This document shows positions 4,884 to 7,390 of a stretch of DNA of 7,390 bases, piece after piece; positions within the stretch are counted from its first letter, which is position 1, and each line of letters opens with the position of its first letter. The notes beneath the pieces are model-generated. The model was not told the DNA's origin and did not search any database. It saw nothing but the letters and a program-made list of their open reading frames with translations. A program made the translations under genes and the position numbers. The stretch comes from Chloroflexota bacterium. GTDB lineage: Bacteria > Chloroflexota > Anaerolineae > JACRMK01. Location: assembly GCA_016200765.1 (NCBI GenBank), contig JACQEC010000340.1, forward strand, positions 1 through 7,390, in the 5' to 3' direction.

Positions 4884-4892
4884 TGCTATAAT
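4884..4892 (+). promoter_or_regulatory. Extended -10 promoter (TGcTATAAT) of the restriction-modification gene
   Basis: A perfect TATAAT at 4887-4892 is preceded by TG one base upstream, an extended -10 arrangement that can work without a good -35; none is obvious at 4864-4869. Transcription would start near 4899, giving a leader of about 40 bases before the ATG at 4940. The leader has no recognisable Shine-Dalgarno sequence. Confidence 0.65.
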
Positions 4893-4939
4893 TCCCCAAA
4901 CCACAACGGCAAAATACCGCCGCGCGGCCTGCAAACGCT

Positions 4940-7291
4940 ATGCCCACCTCTGTCTCGGCCCACTTCATCACCCAACTGCAAGCGCTGGTTGAGCGCTTCA
5001 CGCGCTACTACGACGACTACCGGCGCGCGTCTTATTCCGAAGCCGAGGCGCGTCTGCACTTCATTGACCCGCTGTTCGAGGCGCTCGGCTGGGACGTGCG
5101 CAATCAGGCCGGTCTGCCGCGCCAGCAACAAACGGTGCTGGTCGAGCGCGGCGAGACGACCGGCCGCCCCGATTACAACTTCCGCATCAACGGCGAGACA
5201 AAGTTCTACGTCGAGGCCAAAGCGCCGCATGTGGCGCTGGAAAGCACCAACGCCATCTTGCAGGCCAAGAAGTACGCCTGGAACACGAGCGAGCCGTTCG
5301 TCTATTTCGCGGCTGTGACCGACTTCGAGGAGTTCCGCTTCTACGACGCCAGCCGCAAGCCCGACCCGCGCCACCCCAATAGCGGCCTGATCTTCGCGCA
5401 CCGCTTCGGCGATTACTTACAGCCGCAGGCGTTGGAGAACCTGTGGTTGCTCTCGGCGCAAGAAGTGGCGGCGGGCAGTCTGGAGCGCTGGCTGACGCGG
5501 TCGGCGCGGCGCGAGCGTGAACGCTCGCCGCTCGATCAGACGTTTCTGGCCGACTTGAGCGGGTGGCGCGAGCAGTTGGCGAAGGCGGCTTATAAGGCGC
5601 ACCCCGACCTGTCGCCCGCCGCGCTGAACGGCGTCGTGCAAGTCTTTCTCGACCGGCTGATCTTTATCCGCGTGGGCGAGGACCGCGGCGCCCTCCCTGC
5701 CGGGGGACTGCTGCACATCGCGCGGAAGTGGCGCGAGGAGGGGCGCCAGCGCCCCATCACCGCCGACCTGATCCCGCTCTTCCGCGAGGTCAATGACAAG
5801 CTCAACGGCGAAATCTTCAAGCCGCATCGCTGTGAGCAGATCAAGTGGGACTCGGCGCTGGTGGCGCAAATCATCAGCGTCGGGCTGGAGCCCTACAACT
5901 TCGCGCAGATCGGCGTGGAACTGCTCGGCTCGATCTACGAGCGCTACCTCGGCAAAACGATTCGCGTCACGGCCAAGCGCGCCATCGTCGAGGACAAGCC
6001 GGAGGTGCGCAAGGCGGGCGGCGTCTACTATACGCCCAAGTATATCGTGGATTATATCGTCGCGCAGACGGTCGGGCGGCTGATCGCGGGCAAGACGCCC
6101 AAACAGATCGAGAAGTTGCGGATTGTGGACCCGGCCTGCGGCTCCGGCTCATTCCTGCTTAGCGCGTATCAGGCGCTGTTAGACTATCACCGCGACTATT
6201 ACGCGCATCAGCGCTCGGCCCCGGCCGCTCCGCCGGGCGCGGAGCGGGCCGTCGAGCAGGGGCGCTTGCTGGGAGCGGAGGAGGGCGGCGAGTTCCGGCT
6301 GTCGCTCCAGCAGAAGGCCGACATCATACGCAACAATATCTTCGGGGTGGATATAGACGCGCAGGCGGTCGAGATCACGATGATGAGCCTGTACCTGAAG
6401 ATGCTGGAAGGCGAGCGCGGGCTGATTAGCGGGCGCGGCGTCTTGCCCGCCTTGAGCGCGAACATCAAGTGCGGCAACAGCCTGATCGGGCCGGATTATT
6501 TCAGCGGCCAACTGCTGCCCGACGACGCCGCCATGCGCCGCATCAATGCCTTTGACTGGCAAACCGAGTTTGCCGACGTGATGCGAAGCGGAGGGTTCGA
6601 TTGCGTCATTGGCAACCCGCCGTATATCCGCATCCAGACGTTGAAGGAGTGGGCGCCGCTGGAGGTCGAGATTTACAAGCAGTTGTACCAGAGCGCGAGC
6701 GCGGGGAACTACGATATCTATGTGGTCTTTGTCGAGCGCGCGCTGAACCTGTTGAGCGCGCGCGGGCGGCTGGGCTTCATCCTGCCGCACAAGTTTTTCA
6801 ACGCGCAATATGGCCGTCCCCTACGCCGGCTGATTGCCAGCGGTCAGCATCTGTCGCAGGTAGTGCATTTTGGCGACCAGCAGGTCTTTGCGGGCGCGAC
6901 CACCTACACCTGCCTGCTGTTCTTGGACAAGGCCCGCCGCGACAGGCTGAACGTTGTGAAGGTGACTGACCTGAAGGAATGGCGTGCCAGCGGCCAAGCC
7001 GTGACGGGCGAGATTGCGGCCAGCGAGGTCGGCGAGGCCGAATGGAACTTCACGGTGGGCGCGGGCGCGGCGCTGTTCAAGAAGTTAAGTGCGATGCCGG
7101 TGAAGTTGGGCGATGTAGCGGATATATTTGTTGGCTTGCAGACGAGTGCGGATGATGTGTTTATTATGAACTTTGTAGATGAGACTGAGAGAACATTATG
7201 TCTCAAATCCAAAGCGTTAGATCGTGAGTGGGTGTTTGAAAAGAATCTGTTACTCGATAGTTGTGAATTAGCAGATTATAGCGAAAAGTGA
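4940..7291 (+). CDS. Type IIG-like restriction enzyme/N6-adenine methyltransferase, C-terminally truncated
   Basis: A single chain combines DNA cleavage and adenine-N6 methylation. The N-terminal PD-(D/E)xK nuclease domain shows SEAEARLHFIDPLFEALGWD (33-52), then RPDYNF (D78) and VEAK (E92, K94), as in HsdR-N-like nucleases. After a helical linker, the methyltransferase has GVYYTPKYIVDYIV (361-374, motif X), IVDPACGSGSFLL (395-407, S-adenosylmethionine-binding motif I), FGVDID (468-473, motif II) and IGNPPYIR (557-564, catalytic NPPY). A target-recognition domain begins at about 721 (VKLGDVADIFVGLQTSADDVFIM). Such proteins usually run to about 1000 residues or more, but this one stops at 783, after roughly 50 residues of that domain. 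The last dozen residues (LLLDSCELADYSEK) look non-homologous. Base composition falls sharply from about 7090. Lacking most of its specificity domain, it is probably inactive or altered, perhaps by insertion of the element whose gene starts at 7342. No separate specificity subunit is seen in the window. Confidence 0.85.
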   Translation: MPTSVSAHFITQLQALVERFTRYYDDYRRASYSEAEARLHFIDPLFEALGWDVRNQAGLPRQQQTVLVERGETTGRPDYNFRINGETKFYVEAKAPHVALESTNAILQAKKYAWNTSEPFVYFAAVTDFEEFRFYDASRKPDPRHPNSGLIFAHRFGDYLQPQALENLWLLSAQEVAAGSLERWLTRSARRERERSPLDQTFLADLSGWREQLAKAAYKAHPDLSPAALNGVVQVFLDRLIFIRVGEDRGALPAGGLLHIARKWREEGRQRPITADLIPLFREVNDKLNGEIFKPHRCEQIKWDSALVAQIISVGLEPYNFAQIGVELLGSIYERYLGKTIRVTAKRAIVEDKPEVRKAGGVYYTPKYIVDYIVAQTVGRLIAGKTPKQIEKLRIVDPACGSGSFLLSAYQALLDYHRDYYAHQRSAPAAPPGAERAVEQGRLLGAEEGGEFRLSLQQKADIIRNNIFGVDIDAQAVEITMMSLYLKMLEGERGLISGRGVLPALSANIKCGNSLIGPDYFSGQLLPDDAAMRRINAFDWQTEFADVMRSGGFDCVIGNPPYIRIQTLKEWAPLEVEIYKQLYQSASAGNYDIYVVFVERALNLLSARGRLGFILPHKFFNAQYGRPLRRLIASGQHLSQVVHFGDQQVFAGATTYTCLLFLDKARRDRLNVVKVTDLKEWRASGQAVTGEIAASEVGEAEWNFTVGAGAALFKKLSAMPVKLGDVADIFVGLQTSADDVFIMNFVDETERTLCLKSKALDREWVFEKNLLLDSCELADYSEK

Positions 7292-7341
7292 TAGCGTGAG
7301 GTGCAAGCCAGCCTGTATTGGCATAAGAAGGAGAGGATCCG

Positions 7342-7390
7342 ATGCAACTCCCGCTGATCGCGCCTGCACCCTTGGTCATCACGCATGGAC
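7342..7390 (+). CDS. Probable transposase, N-terminal start only (runs off window)
   Basis: An ATG at 7342 is preceded by an excellent ribosome site, AAGGAG at 7328-7333. It opens a frame, MQLPLIAPAPLVITHG, that continues past the edge. This opening resembles a family of DDE transposases (IS701/IS4-like, beginning MQLPLI.P.P and continuing to FRDLF...QCQFRHFQNYLTG). Only 16 residues are available, so the call rests on recall of that motif. The context supports it: the upstream restriction-modification gene breaks off about 90 bases earlier, as expected if the left end of an insertion sequence lies near 7250. Confidence 0.4.
   Translation, partial: MQLPLIAPAPLVITHG

Larger units (their letters stand above)
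4377..4939. other. Intergenic region between TA pair and restriction-modification gene
   Basis: No intact gene is visible on either strand. The stretch holds a small perfect hairpin CCTCAC-GTC-GTGAGG (4466-4480), another, GTATTC-ATAG-GAATAC (4500-4515), a short gene remnant (4520-4591), a reading frame encoding MEAHRELYRLNEEEVEAV (from 4610) that may also be a relic and ends inside a repeat, the AGCGGAT palindromic element (4658-4810), and the promoter of the downstream gene (4884-4892). The pile-up of small palindromes and relics points to repeated insertion and deletion here. Confidence 0.55.

Overview
The window is GC-rich DNA (for example 45 of 60 bases are G/C at 901-960) with two AT-richer stretches, about 132-800 (25 of 60 at 241-300) and about 7080-7290 (24 of 60 at 7201-7260). 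An F420-type luciferase-like oxidoreductase, the style of the toxin-antitoxin genes, many interspersed palindromic repeats and an extended -10 promoter (TGcTATAAT) together suggest an environmental Chloroflexota-like bacterium. That assignment is an inference from style; nothing in the window proves it.

Layout from left to right: (1) the 3' end of a probable transposase gene (to 131). (2) An AT-rich island with an unrecognised 181-codon reading frame and a tiny overlapping frame, ending about 20 bases before the next gene. (3) A translationally coupled gene pair (820-3197): an LLM-class flavin/F420-dependent oxidoreductase and an AtzA/TrzN/SAH-deaminase-like amidohydrolase, joined by an ATGA overlap. 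Both ends of the amidohydrolase gene run into interspersed repeat sequence, and one of its expected catalytic histidines is a glutamine. (4) A roughly 125-bp MITE-like element with 15-bp perfect terminal inverted repeats and two internal hairpins. (5) A toxin-antitoxin cluster: a decayed PemK/MazF-type pair (frameshifted antitoxin, toxin cut after about 28 codons), followed by an intact ATGA-coupled pair of a DUF4258 protein and a 71-aa partner. (6) About 560 bp without an intact gene, holding a probable sugar-isomerase remnant, a second palindromic repeat element (AGCGGAT family, also seen at the end of the amidohydrolase gene) and a clear promoter. (7) A fused nuclease and N6-adenine methyltransferase (type IIG-like restriction-modification protein) whose reading frame stops early in the target-recognition domain. 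(8) The first codons of a probable second transposase gene at the right edge.

The oxidoreductase and amidohydrolase probably serve one small-molecule catabolic or salvage step; their substrates cannot be read from sequence. The right half looks like an eroding defence and addiction island: one dead TA module, one plausible live one, and a restriction-modification gene damaged at its specificity domain, interspersed with non-autonomous repeats and flanked by transposase fragments. I do not see a clearly new multi-gene system. The points most worth following are the DUF4258/71-aa pair, the amidohydrolase active-site variant and the way repeats have been built into coding ends.
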